Assembly (NCBI GenBank): GCA_031841125.1
Contig: CM063108.1
Span: 47,080,122 to 47,144,121 of the forward strand
Length of the DNA: 64,000 nt
Direction of reading: 5' to 3'
DNA from: Acanthococcus lagerstroemiae
Taxonomy: Eukaryota > Arthropoda > Insecta > Hemiptera > Eriococcidae
This document shows positions 39,532 to 50,947 of this stretch, one piece after another (within the stretch, counting starts at the first letter, position 1; each line of letters opens with the position of its first letter). Position numbers and translations under genes: made by a program. Below the pieces are notes generated by a model. That model saw nothing but the letters and a program-made list of their open reading frames with translations. It ran no database searches and was not told where the DNA came from.

Positions 39532-39816
39532 CCGATAGGGGATGCACCGTCTCCCCCTCCCCGTAGGAATTTTTTATTCGTCAGTTGGGACAATTTACCA
39601 TTTTAGTCAGGTGAGTTGGAAAAATCCAGCAAGTTGAAGTTTTTTTTCTTCTTTTGTGTTCTGATACTTGGGAATTTTTGTTGGAAAAATCCAACAGGTT
39701 AAAAGATTTTTTTTGCTTCGATATTTGGGAATTCTGAGTTGAGTCAGTTGGAACTTTCACAATTTTTTACTCCCCCCCTACCCCACTCCCCAGAAAAACT
39801 CTTTGGTACGTCCCTG
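39532..39816. mobile_element. hAT-like MITE, GGGACGTACC family, copy 2
   Basis: The left end reads CAAGGACGTACCGATAGGG and the right end in reverse complement CAGGGACGTACCAAAGAG. The flanks AACATGGG and AACTTGGG match at 7 of 8 positions, as expected of a decayed hAT target duplication. The interior matches copy 1 (GATACTTGGGAATTTT, GAGTTGAGTCAGTTGG). Confidence 0.8.
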
Positions 39817-40380
39817 AACTTGGGAAATGTGAACCAACCTGAGCTGAAGTTTTATTCTTTTTTTAGAAGTTTACTGTTTCGTATTAAAATGGGAAAGCTT
39901 ATATGGCCGAGTCTCGTCTTGGAACGGAATGTCTAATGGATGAACTATTGTCTATCGAGGGTCGAAAGCTTTCTAGTGAGTAATTTTCACTTTCAATTTA
40001 TTGCACATTTCTCCTGATTGTATGTAATTTGAGGGCAGAGAAGGATTTACAAGATCATTCTTGTCAGATAGCAAAATTTATGAAGGTTAGGGGGGGGGGA
40101 TTTTTTCTCTATAGTATAAATGAAGAGCTCTTTTCCACAGTGACGTAAGTCCAAAAACTATGATTTTTCAAAATGAGATAGAAACTATTTTCCTCCTCAG
40201 ACTCTTGCCGCGTTTTATTTAGCAAAAACTAGATGTTTTTGATTTAACTAATTCATAAAAATTACTCATGAAAAATTGGTATTTCGGGGTATTAAAGTTG
40301 AAATCTCCTTGATTTAGGCCACCTCGGAAGAGTAAAATGTGTTCGATGATGCTAAAACGTAGGTTTTTAGTTGACATTGT

Positions 40381-40755
40381 CAAGGTGTCTACAGGTTTGG
40401 GAAATTTGGAAAGTTTGGAAAAGGTCAGGAATTTGAAAAGTAGGTCAGGAAGTTTGTAAATAGTCAGGAAATTCAACAATATTTTTAAGAAGTTTGGAAA
40501 AAAAACAAAGAATGAACTCACGGAAAATTTTTTTCGTCATTTAATTTTGCTTCGGCACTCTATATGTATATCTGTGAACACCTTCCTAATGCTTCATCCA
40601 AAAATCAACTTCAAATTTCAGTTCATTTTAACCATAGCGTCTAGTAGTATAATCATAAATATATACTGTCTATACTGTAAAGGTTTAAAAAAGAGAAGAA
40701 AAAAAAGTTTGGAAAAGTCAGGAACTTATATTTTTCCATTCTTGTAGACACCTTG
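40381..40755. mobile_element. CAGGGTGTCTA-family element with 5-bp duplication
   Basis: The left end CAAGGTGTCTACAGG and the right end TGTAGACACCTTG are mirror images. ATTGT occurs directly on both sides (40,376-40,380 and 40,756-40,760). GGAAAAGTCAGGAA words repeat near both ends. This is the cleanest copy for defining the family. Confidence 0.8.
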
Positions 40756-41416
40756 ATTGTCGAAATCTTCTTTGATATTCTTAATTATCCTTTTTACTGT
40801 TGTAAAAATTACTTCCTTTTTGGGCCTCTTTGGTATGCGCGTATCGCCATATGTCCCACCACACCATTGCATTCACTGAAGAATTGAAATTTCTGGTATT
40901 ATTACAGTAGAGCAGTAATCACAAATCAGTTTCACATATTTTGACATTACATCATCTTGGAAGATTTTCGACTTTAGGCCAACTACTTTTTGACTGGAAC
41001 GAAATGAGATAAGAATGTAGGGAAACCTAACCTTTATAGCTGCTATGTTGTTCCGTAAGATGGGGCATCAAACTCACCTTTGACAGTACTGACTGAAGCC
41101 ACTTTGGAAAAGAGCTCATTTATGTATTACTCCATTCCGATAGAAACTGAAGGAGGGAAGAAAGATATGCTAGCATCAGTTGTATTATTTTTTTTCTTCG
41201 CGTTAATGAAAATAAATTTCATCGTCAGTTGTGTTATCCTCGATGAATGAAAGATAGTCGATGGATTATGTAAAAGAGCAACCGATGAATCGAATATAAT
41301 CGAATAATCATTAATAGCCGATTAACTGGTAATTTGTGGATTGCATTTTGAAAATCAGTTTCGTAGAGTGTTTTTTTATATAGTTATCGTTGAGTTTCGG
41401 TCTGGTACGGCGTCAC

Positions 41417-41921
41417 CGGATTGAGTCCCAGCCGCGCCCCTATTTGTTATCAGTACCCTTATTGAGTCCCGGGTTTGCGTGCCTCCTTGAAATAAATTTC
41501 CGGATCCTTGCTAGCGAGCCGATCTCTCTTGTTTGGCATTCAGGAAAAAAAAACAAGACTATCGAAATTTCACACATATTCCCTATTAATTCATATAAAC
41601 GAAAGCAACGAAACCTGTAAGATCTATTCTCTGAGTGTAAGCTAGTTAAAAACTGAAATCAGCATGTGGCTGTTGAAGCAAGTTGATATCGCGCGTGGTA
41701 GTAAGTTACTTCTCTTTTTAAGTGGGGGGGGGGGGGAGAGAAATTTGAGACTGACTCGCTTCACGAACTCGATTCTGGTCAGCTCACCGCCTAATGCAAT
41801 GCACGAGGGAATCGAACACGGGGCACGCAAACCCGGGGCTCAATCCGGAACTTCATGTCAGGTAACCCCGCAAGCCCGGGACTCAATCCGGCAAAAAACA
41901 CCCTTTTGGGACTCAATTCGG
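41417..41921. mobile_element. Inverted-repeat element with CCGGATTGAGTCCC motifs
   Basis: The 23-bp segment at 41,461-41,483 (starting ATTGAGTCCCGGGTTTGCGT) is reverse-complemented at 41,822-41,844 with one mismatch. Additional GGGACTCAATCCGG-type motifs occur at 41,417 (inverted), 41,878 and 41,908, so several subterminal copies face inward. It carries a G13 run at 41,724 and no protein. The class is unknown. Confidence 0.65.
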
Positions 41922-42560
41922 AATCCCCTCCCCTGTCAGGTGTAAATGAAGATGAGGCTGGAATAAATACATACGTAAAACCCATTCAAAAAGTTCAGTC
42001 TTCTTGGGCCATGAAAAATTTTCGATATTATTGAAATTTGGTCCGAAATATCAGTTAATCTTGCAGTTTGAAACTGTATATTTTTGGTTCCACCTTACTA
42101 ATTGTCACCTTGATTCCTAATTCCGTGATGTGTACGTTGGATGTGTTATGTGACGTATGACAAATATGTCCCGTTACGCGCCTCGAGTTAGAATCATCCT
42201 GACGTGACACATTTCTCCCTTTCAGAGCTTTTACTCACCGATAAATGCTCGAGCATTTTCAGTCATTACGCGTTAGTAGGTTTCACTCGATTCATTAATT
42301 TGTACTCCGGTTATCGCCTGCCATCGAAATAATACATGAAACGTCGAGAAAAAGGTACACTACCCTCCACCGCACATTCGCTAGCTCCTTCTGAAATCTT
42401 CTCAACAAAAAGACGGCGAGACGTGTAAATTTTATTGTCTACCTCGCACGACATAATCGACTTCATCGTTTGCTGATTCTTACATTCGAAACTCATCTTC
42501 GCGAACGGCATCGTTGAAATTTAATTCTCTGAAACATCGAACGTTGTGTGTGCGCCCGCT

Positions 42561-42584
42561 CCACAGACATACGTATGTCTGTGG
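42561..42584. repeat. Perfect 24-bp palindrome
   Basis: The half-site CCACAGACATAC is followed at once by its exact reverse complement, with no spacer. The palindrome is flanked on both sides by CCCGCT. It sits at the upstream edge of the CpG island. A dimeric binding site or a cruciform-prone sequence is possible. Confidence 0.95.
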
Positions 42585-43101
42585 CCCGCTGTGTTTCCCG
42601 CCGAATCGTTGTTCGTTGCGCCTGTCGTACCGTCGTCTTCGTTTCCCGCGTGTTAGTCGGGTTGCGTTTCGCAGCCGCATATAACGTATAAAATGTCTAG
42701 GGACAACGACGACGACCAAAGCCGACGTGTTCGCGGATGACTGGCCGTGACGGGCAGGGCCGGGTGACGGGTACTGATTGCGAGTCCTCGGAACGTTACA
42801 GCGTGTCGCATGCTACGGCATCGGCAGTTTACGTACTGTTGGCTCCGCGGTGGCAGGAGGACGGACGAGGGATAACCGACAGAGAGAACACGCGAGTATA
42901 AACGTGCAAAGAGTGTTAGCGTGGTCGGGTGGTAACACTGCGCCAACTACCGGCGATCCTTGTAACGAACGAGTAATGGAGTTTACGTCGTCGCAACACG
43001 CAGTCATCGTTGCTTACGTTTGTTGCTGTTGCTGCCGCCGCTACTTCCGTCGCCATCGTCCTCGTTGGCAGTGGCGCACGGTATCACATGAGGATACACT
43101 G

Positions 43102-43103
<2 letters not shown>

Positions 43104-43144
<41 letters not shown>
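43104..43144. repeat. (CT)n microsatellite
   Basis: An uninterrupted CT dinucleotide run of 41 bp lies in the CpG island. On the opposite strand it reads (GA)n, a potential binding array for GAGA-type factors. Confidence 0.97.
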
Positions 43145-43149
<5 letters not shown>

Positions 43150-43392
43150 TCTTTTACTGTTTATTATACTGGTGTGGCGCTTGCACGCGGACGTCGCCGA
43201 CGAAGCGACCGAAAGAGAATTATTATATTTATACGCGGAAGACGAAGAAGTTCGGTTCGGCAAGTCGTGTGTTCGACCTTGTTTCGGCGCTTCCTTCAGG
43301 TGAACGGCGAAAAAAAAAGGGGGAAAGAAAATGTCTGCCCGAAAATCGGGTAAAGAAATTTCCTGGTGATTCGGTTTCAGGCGAGTTCGCGC

Positions 43393-43395
<3 letters not shown>

Positions 43396-43425
<30 letters not shown>
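43396..43425. repeat. (TG)n microsatellite
   Basis: A 30-bp uninterrupted TG run, 250 bp downstream of the (CT)n run and in the same CpG island. Confidence 0.97.
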
Positions 43426-43426
<1 letters not shown>

Positions 43427-43811
43427 TGTCTGGTCTTCTGTTTTAAGTGCGTCTCCGTCAGCCGCTTTGCGGTGATGTGTTCCGTCGACAAAAATTTCCG
43501 AGTTTTCGCACTGTGAAAAAGAGGCGGCAGCAGAAGACGTATAAAGGAAGAAAAGCAAGCAATCAGCAGTGTAGAAATACTGAGGTAGATAGAAGAACTC
43601 GGGCGCGTGTTATTTCTTGTTCACGGAATACCTGAATAAAGTGTTGAGAACGAGCGCCATTAGGCAGTGTGTGGGAGGGAGGGAGGAGAGCAGAGAAGAA
43701 AATACCCAAAGATGCGGAGTGACGCCGCGCGTGGTGTTCGGGCTATCGGCTGTCGACTTCGCTCCCCGACTCGAGCGAGCGCGTCCGCTTGTAGTGCTGG
43801 TAGCTGCTGGC

Positions 43812-43823
43812 TGCTAGGTAAGT
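43812..43823 (+). other. Consensus 5' splice site
   Basis: The sequence GCTAG|GTAAGTAAG matches the eukaryotic donor consensus AG|GTAAGT exactly, with the exon ending at 43,817. It sits at the downstream part of the CpG island. With the acceptor at 62,558 it would make an 18.7-kb intron. Confidence 0.45.
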
Positions 43824-44806
43824 AAGTAAGGTTTCGTGTATTTATCGTTCCTGCGTATCGCCATTGGTGAAGTGAAATACGGCATGGCGAAGTGTGTCAC
43901 GCGGGTACCGTTCTCGCTGCTGATATTCTCGGGTTTTCTATTCTAATTACGGTTTTGTTACGTCGTGTGTTTCGTTCTTCGTCTAATTTATTAGAAGAGT
44001 GTATAGTGATAGTATGTTCTCTAGTATCTAATAGTATTATTATTTTTTTCTCTCCGCCGCCGTATGGCGTATTATCGGAGCTGTTTTGTTTGATCAACAT
44101 TCATGTGTGTCAGCGGGAGCTACTGTAGCGAATTGTAGACCGACTAAGTACGGTGTTGGCCGATTGACAGAGCGCGAGCGTGAGTTTTCGTCGCTTGGTT
44201 GCCGCGGGTATTACGGGGAATCTCCTGTATGGTTGCGTCGTATCACGGTTTGCCGATTTCGCCTTCGAGCCGTTGGCGATGGTGATGACGCTGATGTGAC
44301 GACGTTGACGGAGTGCCGGCGATCGTGTCGAACTGTGGCCGGCGTCGCACCGTTGTGTCGAGTGCGGACTGCGGAAGAACCGCGAACCAGCGGCGGCGAG
44401 CTGGCGAATGACGGACCATAGTGTTGTGTCACCGGAACGTGTGTCCAGAGTTGTAGAGAACGCGAAAGGAAAAATAATCTGAATCCGTGACCGAGTGATT
44501 GATTCGGAATCCGAAAATCCGGATCCGATAATGAATGATTTTGAATCCGAGAAACCGAATCCAGGAAAGATGATTTTAGAACCCCAGAAGAATGCGGATT
44601 CGAAGTTTGTTTCAACGCTCCGTCGGTCGCACTCAGGAAAATGGCAGAAGGAAAAGCGCCCGAAATTTTTTTTGCTGCCGCCTCCTATAGATTCCCTTCC
44701 CCCTTCTTCCATAGCTTTTTTTGGTTTTAGGGGGAAAATTTCCTCCAGTCCTCCCCCGTGGATCTGCGCTTAGTAGACAAGGCGTAATTTGAATGCATGT
44801 CCACGA

Positions 44807-45455
44807 CAGGGTGTCTAAGGGCCATTTAAGTCATTAAAGTCATTTATTTTCAATCATGGTCATTAAAAAGTTTAAAAATCAGCAAATTATACCTTGAAAG
44901 AGAGAACGAAGAATTTAATATTGAGAAATTCTATTATAATGACAGGGTTGCAATTTGTATGCCAATATATATTCCTATCTATGGCCTATATGCTAGAAGT
45001 TCCAAAAGATTTTCACGAATCACAGAATTCTGAGTCAAATGAGTAGTACTTCATTTTGTATGTGTCGCATATTTTGGCATTTACTGCATATTTTGCGCCA
45101 GCACTGCTTATTTCTCAGTATTTTTCCCAAAAATATGATTTTTCTAGTTTTCTACTCAAAAATTCTGAAAATAATTCCCGGCTAAAAAAACAAAAACAAA
45201 TGAAATGACTTGATGATTGATGAATCAGCAAAAAGGCATTTTAAAAATGAGTTCTTTTGCATATAAGATACCCTGTCTCTTGCACGCATCACATTCATCA
45301 GTCATTTATTTATTTATTTAATATTACTGTCTCCTCCTACAGCTAAAACTGACCAGACTAAGAAAAGGACAAAGTACAGTTTATTGCAGTTTTTCTACTA
45401 ATAATTGAAGAACAGGAGGGTGGGGACTGGGAGAATGATGGGGAATAATCTGGCT
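44807..45455. mobile_element. CAGGGTGTCTA-family element, right-truncated copy
   Basis: It starts CAGGGTGTCTAAGGGCC and aligns along its length with the 2,243 copy (TCATTTATTTTCAATCATGG, TGATTTTTCTAGTTTT, CATTCATCAGTCATTTATTT). The TAGACACCCT right end is missing. It lies just after the 42.5-44.5 kb CpG island. Confidence 0.68.
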
Positions 45456-45508
45456 GAAGGGAGAGGGGTGCCCTAAAAATTCTGAAAGCAAGTGGAATAT
45501 ATAGCGGA

Positions 45509-45798
45509 CAGGGTAGTCATTTTTCTGGAAATCCGGGAAGTCAGGGAAAAGTCAGAGAATTCTGTGAGACCTTGGAAAAGTCGGAGAATTTTGAAAGAAA
45601 ATCGAAAAAGTCAAGAAATTCTGAAAAAAATTTTATGATGTGAAAGTATTATAGAGTTTTCTCTGTCAGACTCAATTGAACGTTTTTTTTAAATTTAAAT
45701 AATTTGTTTCTCACGAAAAAGGGAAAAAGGTGGAAAACGGACTGGAAAAATCTGGAAACGTCAGGGAATTTTGTCCTCGGAAGAAAGTGGACACCTTG
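45509..45798. mobile_element. CAGGGTGTCTA-family short element
   Basis: It runs from CAGGGTAGTCATTTTTC to GTGGACACCTTG. Both flanking halves carry GGAAAAGTCAGGGAATT-type words. It lies immediately next to the 44.8-kb copy. Confidence 0.6.
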
Positions 45799-46228
45799 GG
45801 GGAAGAAAAAAATGACAATGCAAATGACAACGAAGAGGAACGTTAGAGTGTAGAGAAAGGGAGGGAGGTAGGAATTCGTTAAAACCCTGCTGGCTCAGAG
45901 GCTGATAAATGCTTTTGAATGACGTTACTAAATGCTTTACGATTTGTAAAGCAAATATCCACCTCTGCATTTGCTCTAGCTGTTTCATTGTAAAGACAGA
46001 GTATGCCGTAGAGGTCGGAGTTGCAACCTGCATGGTACACCAGACTAGTCAGGTCTTAGTAGTCTATAGGGGTGGCTAACCCAACTGTAGTCTTTTTGAA
46101 TTCCGGCGAAACAAGGAAAATGAACTCCACCTCTTGCTACAATTGGTGTGGCTTGGTCGGATGTTAAAATGTTTCATATATTCTTGTATTCTGTTATCGT
46201 CTTATCATGTTTTTATTCTTAAAAATTC

Positions 46229-46305
46229 GCCTTCCGTACTGGGATTCGAACCCGCGTTCCGTGGTTTAGGAGGCAGCGTTCGAATACACTCGGCCACCAA
46301 GCCAC
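46229..46305 (-). pseudogene. tRNA-like sequence (tRNA pseudogene or SINE head)
   Basis: The minus strand reads TGGCCGAGTGT (A box) and, about 45 nt further, GGTTCGAATCC (perfect B box), the internal RNA polymerase III promoter. The would-be acceptor arms (GGCTTGG and the 3' GGAAGGC) do not pair and the T stem is only 3 bp, so it is not a working tRNA. An A/T-rich tail follows on the minus strand, which would suit a tRNA-derived SINE. No second copy was seen in the window. Confidence 0.6.
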
Positions 46306-46311
46306 TCAAGT

Positions 46312-46330
46312 CCAATAGTTATACTATTGG
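46312..46330. repeat. Short hairpin next to the tRNA-like sequence
   Basis: CCAATAGT TAT ACTATTGG: 8-bp perfect arms and a 3-nt loop, 7 bp upstream of the tRNA-like start on the minus strand. Confidence 0.7.
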
Positions 46331-47193
46331 TCCAATGAAAAACTGAAAAATAAAGAAATACGCAGTATAATAATGTTATGAGAAACTTGACTGGATGAAT
46401 TATTTGAGAAAGGGTCAATTCTGGGGAGGAGAAAATTCTTTCAGTGATTAAAAAAAAGTTAATAATGAATATAAATAAAAAAACGTTTGCAAAAGCGTAC
46501 CTTTTTTGGTTGTTATTAGGCATATGAAAAGGTCCAATAAAAAAGTCCTTTAGATGTCCAATATTTTCTATTTTCGAATCTGGTAGATACCCTGTACTTG
46601 TATAAAAACTTACCAAATACATACATAGGTACATAAGTAATAACCTTGTCAGGTTTTCTGGCCAAAATGGTAGATAACACAGCACATTCTGTAAAAAAGG
46701 TTTTAAACATGAGGTGAACGTCTGTGTCAGCCCAATTGCTTAAACTAGGCTAAGCTAAGCTAAGGCTGACTTTCTTCAACCAATGCCTCTCGAAAGACTA
46801 ACTCAGTGGAGCGTGATACTGCCTCCAATGTGGAATGAGGCCGAACGCATTGGTTTTCGGTTGGCAGTACACAAGTTTGTCCTGACTAGCCAGACTAGTT
46901 CACTCTTGACCTTACAGTCCGACTTCGGTTTTAGGTAACCCGACAGTCCACCTGTAGGTTGGAAACTGAATAGAGAACAAGCACGCAACTCCTTCCTCAT
47001 TGAGTCTAGTCAGACGAAGAACCATTCCAAGCATGAAGGCACAAGTAGCTTCTTCCATGCCAGCTATCCCGCGCAGTGGACAGCTTGGAGCCACAACCTC
47101 GTACCCTGTCGTAGTGCTACCTCAGACCATTCCGTGGGTTCCCGGACGAAACCATTACCAGGTCAATAGCTATTATTGCCCATACGTCAGGCT

Positions 47194-47433
47194 AGTTCAC
47201 AATATTTCCATTACAAAAAAAGGTATTAGTTTTATTTATTTAATGAGGAGAAAATATTGAGTGAATATTTATTATGGAAGTTTAGCACGCTCTGTATTGA
47301 GCCTCCGGTGAGGCGCAAAGCGCTGAGTTTGCCCCCCCCCCTTCCTCTTCCTTTTTATATCCTCCATGATAGTCATAAAGAAAATGTCATGAAAAGTCAC
47401 GTTATTTTGTTTCCCAAATGCAGTAAACACCCT
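47194..47433. mobile_element. CAGGGTGTCTA-family right-end fragment
   Basis: It aligns with 62,123-62,370 (TAGTTCACAATATTTCCATT, GTGAATATTTATTATGGAAG, CGCTCTGTATTGAGCC, then a C10 run, then TTTCCCAAAT and the AAACACCCT end). The left half of the element is absent. Confidence 0.72.
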
Positions 47434-47530
47434 ATCAGAACATCACGGCGTCACCACAGTTCTATTAAACTGCTGTCCAACAGCCCGTTGTTGGGCAAGA
47501 TACCTTAACGTTGAAGCACTATAGGTCTAA

Positions 47531-47954
47531 GTCTCTATCGAAAGGGCCCACTTTTTCGATCTTAGTTTCTATCTGTAGAGCCGTTTTTCTGAATTTCGAT
47601 CAAAAAATCGATTTTTGGGGTTTGTAGCATTTTTGATAGTAGAAATCCTACTCTTTCGTCTCCACGTTACTATTTTTCGACATCTCACTCCATTCCAGCT
47701 TCAGACAAAGGGCCCAGCTTGCAATTTGGGGTCGTTTCATATAGGTAGTTTTCACTCTTGATCACTTGCCAATTTTCAAACATATTTTTCTGAAAAACAG
47801 CTTTTTCGTGCTTCAGCTTCAAAAATCCAAAAAAATAACTTTCTGCAACGCTACAGAGCTGGTCATGGTCTCGTTCGAAAGGTAATTTTGTCTTTTATTA
47901 CCCCCTCCTCCCACGTAACTCTGTACCGATAATGTGGGCCTTTTCGATAGAGAC
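47531..47954. mobile_element. MITE with 21-bp terminal inverted repeats
   Basis: GTCTCTATCGAAAGGGCCCA at the left is matched by its reverse complement at 47,934-47,954 with one mismatch over 21 bp. The interior is AT-rich and non-coding, with TCGATCAAAAAATCGA near 47,597. The class is unknown. Confidence 0.72.
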
Positions 47955-50880
47955 GTACACATACGATGTAAGTTGTGCACCAAAGTCACCTCCTTTGCTT
48001 GTAGACGACCTCTGTGGAACTTTCATGCTCGATTTCTCAATCTCGCACTCGCGAAAATAGTAAGAATTACATAGTAACGTAAAGCTAGAATGTCCAGCGA
48101 AAACTTATCAATTCTGCCGTATGCAGTACAATACGAATTATGTACCAAGTCAAATTACTCAACTTGACGAACTTCCACTTCGCAGACAAAAGTTCTGAAT
48201 AGAAGATAATTCCAGAACAGACGTTTTCAGCTTAACCAGAACTAGTGACTAACAATATTTCAGGCTCGTATCTCATCGGTAGGAAAACTTGTGGTGACCA
48301 TTTACGTCACTTTATCGAAATAGTCCAGATACGTCTCATCAGGAACTCATTCTCATAAATATATTATGTACATGATTTGCTAAGAAGAGTCAAATTTGAA
48401 CACTGTAAGACTCGAATTTGGATTCTGTCGAATTAGGGTTGATGGATGAATCCAGTTGAATTTTCAAAATGAGCGTCTCAAAAACCTTATTTTGATGATC
48501 TGTCCATGAAAATTATCGAGTGAGTGTCACGTTCTTGTCCTGCTTTGAGGGAGGGTCTTTTCTTTGCCGAAAAAGAAATTAGACCGTGCTATTAGAGGTA
48601 TCGGATTAAGAAACAAGATCGCCGTTTTTTCATTATTTTTCTCATTCATGAATGAAACGTGAACTGTAGATGAGTATATCGATCGACTTATTCGTACCCA
48701 CATGTGATCTAAGAAAGTCGCCATCGCGCTGCCAAGTACATATATTGTGGCAAACTAAAAGATAGGTCAGTGGTTGCTGCTCGGCGCGCCACTTTCGATG
48801 GGGCTCACTGGGTTTTCGAAGCCAAATATGGTAAAACTCGCCATTGATAACGAGTGAAGATTTAATCTTAGTCGCGGCTAGTCGTACCAGTCCTGATCGA
48901 GCAGTTCAGCTGCAAGCGCAATGTGTGATCGTCGAACTCGTCTAGAAAGAGATACATCAGTGGCAGAGTGAAGCATTTCCCGGGAAAACGATGTGACTTG
49001 GTTGAAATCCGAGTAGGAAACTGAAGCCGGAGTAGGCCGAAGAAAATCTAAACTCCGGATGATACAGGCTGGAGAATGGCAGTGGGATAATCAGCGTGAG
49101 GTGGGAAGTAGAAACGGCGGATAAAACTCATATTGGGCAGATCGGGCGAGACCCACGCGAAATTGGAATCGAGTAGCAAAATTTTATGTAACAGTTGTGC
49201 TGGAAGTCTATAGGTAGGATCGATTTTACGATTGTTTTCAATTATCACGACTTCGACGTCTCGGGATTCCAAACGAACCGCAGACCTGCGTGTAAATTTA
49301 CGCGGTATGTAGTAAATATTGTACTCGTTATTGTTGAATGTTGCGAAACGTGGGTGATGTTTTCAAAACGGAGGTAAAACTATAATACGGGTGTTCGTTA
49401 GATTCCTATTTTACCTCCTACAAGTACCTAACGTGTATTACGAAATTCGGCGTATTTTTTGCGTAAGGCGATTTTGATTTCGATGTCGGTGGAGGAAAAG
49501 AGGAAAAATACACTTCGTTTTTCAATTTTTCGCGTTGTATCTCATCGGAAAATGGTCATACGAGGCCGAAACTTTCGTTAAGTTCATCAGATAACGTTGC
49601 CCACGGTTCCAACGGACTTGTTCGCTTTTTCGAACACGTCGACATTGAATTTCATGGGTACAAATTTGTTTCTAATTCGACCTCGACGCAGTTTGCAACG
49701 CTGTTCAGCTGAAGAAACCCAGCAAAAGGTAATGCCAGAAATCCAGTTCGAGAATCACAAAATCAAAAGGCATGATGTCTTATTGAGGAGAATCGAGTAG
49801 TTTCTTCCTTGGAACTACATAAAATCCTGGGAATTAACAAAGGAGGGAAAGTTTCCCTGTGTAGAACAAAAGTTTGCGTCCTTTAGGAAGAGACGGAAAT
49901 GGAACTCGCGTCTTTTTCTCATAGTAGTAAAAATAAGTTGATCGTGTGCTTGAAGAACGAGAAGCTTCAATTCTTTCATTGAAAAATACGGCGAAATCTT
50001 CTAATTTGAGTAAACTCAGAGGTAATGACGAACCAGTGGCTTCGAAGAGCGCGGGAATGCTTGCATCATGAACTGACATATCGCTTTTTGTAATGAGTTT
50101 CGTGCTTGTCTCAGAAATTCAGAGTCTACTTCTCTGCAGGTAATAAGATCTCATTCAGGAAAGGAAAAAGGCCCTTTTCTGCTCTTACCTTAATGAAAAG
50201 AAAACATGTTCAGTCATATTGAACTATTTTTTTTATCTTCGGGAGAAAGCACGAAGTCTCTCTTCCATTGAAAACAGGAGAGCAATTTTCTGCTTCCTGC
50301 GAAGAATTTTACAGAATTATTAGAATTCAGAATGTTCTCAAGGAAAGTGAAGATTTTTGCCTTCTTTTTCTTTCGGCTTCATGAAAAAGAAACGCAAAAA
50401 ATAGGAAAAATTTCAGTTTTTTATTTATTTTTCTTCGGGGAAAATACTGCCTTTCCTTGTTGGAAATTTTTTTTGGGGGGAGGGGGGGGTGAGAATATAT
50501 CTTCACTATGTATCTGTGGTGCCGAATTAAAAAATTCCTGTCTGAGCTGCGAGGAGAATTTTCTTTGTATTTCAGAAAAGAGATGAACTCCATCGCTCAT
50601 CTACTGAGATGGTGAGAGAATTCAAAATTCTTACTAACCTTGTAACAAGATGAAAAAATTACCCTCCCTGAACAATCTTTAACTTCCTTCTGTATAAAAA
50701 AGGAAACAATTTGTTGAATTTTCTTACATGGAAACAGTTGAAAAAAAATTTTCTTCTGAAGAACAAGAGCTCTTTTCCTCTGAGAAATTATGAGAAACCT
50801 ATGATTTTCTGTGAGTAGCAAAATAAGGATCCCTCGGTCTGACTGGATGAAAACTTCATTTCATTTCACGGCCGGTATCA
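47955..50880. other. Unassigned stretch
   Basis: Mildly CpG-rich at 48.7-49.4 kb. A minus-strand 74-codon frame (49,048-49,272) has a protein-like composition but no family or clear splice limits. The remainder is AT-rich. Confidence 0.4.
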
Positions 50881-50881
50881 A

Positions 50882-50947
50882 GTGTGGTGCAGTGCATAAA
50901 CAAACTGCTGCACCACACAGAACTATCTGTGTAGTGCTCTGCACTAC
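50882..50947. repeat. Two adjacent hairpins
   Basis: GTGTGGTGCAG (50,882-50,892) pairs with CTGCACCACAC (50,908-50,918) across a 15-nt loop. GTAGTGC TCT GCACTAC follows at 50,931-50,947. The shared GGTGCA/GTGC words suggest partial cross-pairing. It may be a fold-back MITE remnant; a small-RNA precursor is possible but the stems are short. Confidence 0.6.

Larger units (their letters stand above)
42530..44480 (+). promoter_or_regulatory. CpG-rich island with candidate 5' UTR exon
   Basis: About 2 kb of CpG-dense sequence stands out from the AT-rich surroundings. It holds a 24-bp palindrome (42,561), a 41-bp (CT)n tract (43,104-43,144), a 30-bp (TG)n tract (43,396-43,425) and a consensus 5' splice site on the plus strand at 43,817. 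(CT)n is the GAGA-factor type of motif often found at paused developmental promoters in insects (family knowledge). ORFs of up to 200 codons exist on both strands but show no domain and look like by-products of low AT content. It may be a promoter plus first non-coding exon of the gene whose coding exon is at 62.6 kb; this link is inferred from strand and splice phase compatibility only. Confidence 0.5.

Noticed and set aside
44110..44712. 200-codon open frame on the minus strand in the 42.5-44.5 kb island
   Set aside because: It is the opposite-strand reading of a CpG-rich stretch, with Ser/Arg-rich composition, no domain and repetitive GSGFSDSES text arising from GAATCCG repeats. Long frames are expected where stop codons are depleted by CpG content.
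44495..44773. 92-codon plus-strand frame overlapping the same region
   Set aside because: Starts with a repeat-derived SESENPDP segment and ends in AT-rich sequence; no splice support and no family.
46800..47160. Possible retroelement gag on the minus strand
   Set aside because: Sixty open codons without a zinc knuckle or other conserved block; no second copy in the window.
49048..49272. 74-codon minus-strand frame with plausible amino-acid pattern
   Set aside because: No family resemblance, no convincing donor and acceptor pair, no repeat copy; kept only as a note in the regional entry.
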